DNA of 32,245 nt from Methylococcales bacterium (GTDB lineage: Bacteria > Pseudomonadota > Gammaproteobacteria > Methylococcales > Methylomonadaceae), in contig JAPLRR010000035.1 of assembly GCA_026399075.1 (NCBI GenBank), positions 1-32,245 of the forward strand. Direction: 5' to 3'. The stretch's first letter is position 1. Each line of letters opens with the position of its first letter. The notes below the pieces were generated by a model, which was given only the letters and a program-made list of their open reading frames with translations, was not told the DNA's origin and did no database searches. A program made the position numbers and the translations under genes. Of the stretch, positions 32,032 to 32,245 are shown in pieces.

Positions 32032-32245
32032 TCAGGCCTTAGATTTGACATTATCCACCCTCTTTTCAGCCTGTTTCACTGCCCGGCTCACGGTGGCGTA
32101 ACTCACGCCAAAATATTCACCCACTTGAGCAAGTGTATAGTGCCCACTCAAATAGGCCTGGGTCATACATTCGTCGCGGGTTTTATATTGCTCAGCAAAA
32201 AAGCTTAATGGTTTTGCCGGAGCCTGTTTTTGCTTTTTGGGTATG
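32032..32245 (-). CDS. REP-associated tyrosine transposase-like protein, C-terminal part (partial)
   Basis: The minus strand is open from the right edge of the window to a TGA at 32032, about 70 codons; the N-terminal part is outside. The visible residues (IPKKQKQAPAKPL..., ARDE-like KTRDECMTQAYLSGHYTL and AQVGEYFGVSYATVSRAVKQ) match the C-terminal helix-turn-helix tail of Y1 (IS200/RAYT-type) transposases that are often misnamed RelE-type toxins. The catalytic HUH and Tyr motifs cannot be checked here. RAYTs bind and move REP palindromes, and a REP-like repeat lies just downstream. Confidence 0.7.
   Translation of the reverse strand, partial: IPKKQKQAPAKPLSFFAEQYKTRDECMTQAYLSGHYTLAQVGEYFGVSYATVSRAVKQAEKRVDNVKSKA

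Noticed and set aside
1..32245. CRISPR arrays, tRNA or rRNA genes, integrases or prophage
   Set aside because: I found no regularly spaced repeats, no cloverleaf-like sequence in the spacers, and no phage or integrase gene. The only mobile-type gene is the partial RAYT-like one at the right edge.

Overview
The window reads as the chromosome of a gammaproteobacterium, most likely a methanotroph of the order Methylococcales. The class is suggested by the blocks ubiE-ubiJ-ubiB, hslVU, ftsY-ftsEX-rpoH and dksA-gluQ. A periplasmic MxaD-type protein, a decayed HisA-like fragment of the kind linked to methanopterin-type C1 metabolism, and a bacteriohemerythrin beside a terminal oxidase point to a methylotroph. 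The taxon is inferred from gene content, not from a marker gene.

Layout. 1-7203 (all minus strand): a cold-shock protein; the ubiquinone genes ubiE, ubiJ and ubiB, with a cold-shock-domain/DUF1294 membrane protein between ubiJ and ubiB; a DUF971 gene; a small monooxygenase-like protein; and the HslVU protease. 7679-10103 (plus): an orphan 629-residue lipoprotein and a bacteriohemerythrin with its own terminator. 10287-14778 (plus): an aa3-type cytochrome c oxidase operon (coxB with a fused cytochrome c domain, coxA, a 32-residue membrane peptide, ctaG, coxC) closed by a strong terminator. 14987-21348: a DUF2909 gene on minus, then a tightly packed plus-strand run of SURF1, a Sco-like protein, a heme A synthase fused in frame to the SRP receptor FtsY, ftsE, ftsX and rpoH. 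21523-26444: a TIGR02647-type protein, a rhodanese, an aminotransferase, dksA, gluQ and a J-domain protein. 26447-30649 (minus): a PEP-CTERM protein and a 1203-residue ExeM/NucH-type secreted nuclease. 30650-32245: a HisA-like remnant, an MxaD-like protein, palindromic repeats and the 3' end of a REP-associated transposase-like gene.

The main discovery candidate is the single 643-codon frame at 16798-18729. Residues 1-298 look like an eight-helix CtaA/COX15 heme A synthase and residues 340-643 are a complete FtsY NG GTPase. No ATG, GTG or TTG lies in frame between codons 290 and 358, so FtsY cannot readily be made separately with an intact N domain. The SRP receptor would then be permanently tethered to a cytochrome oxidase cofactor enzyme, in a run that also holds SURF1 and a Sco-like factor. 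The heme A synthase half lacks the cysteine-containing first loop and has its usual acidic residue displaced. No heme O synthase (ctaB) gene is in the window.

The second candidate is a near-perfect CIRCE operator (20432-20458) 32 bases before rpoH. It suggests that HrcA represses the gene for the heat-shock sigma factor, joining two regulons usually treated as separate.
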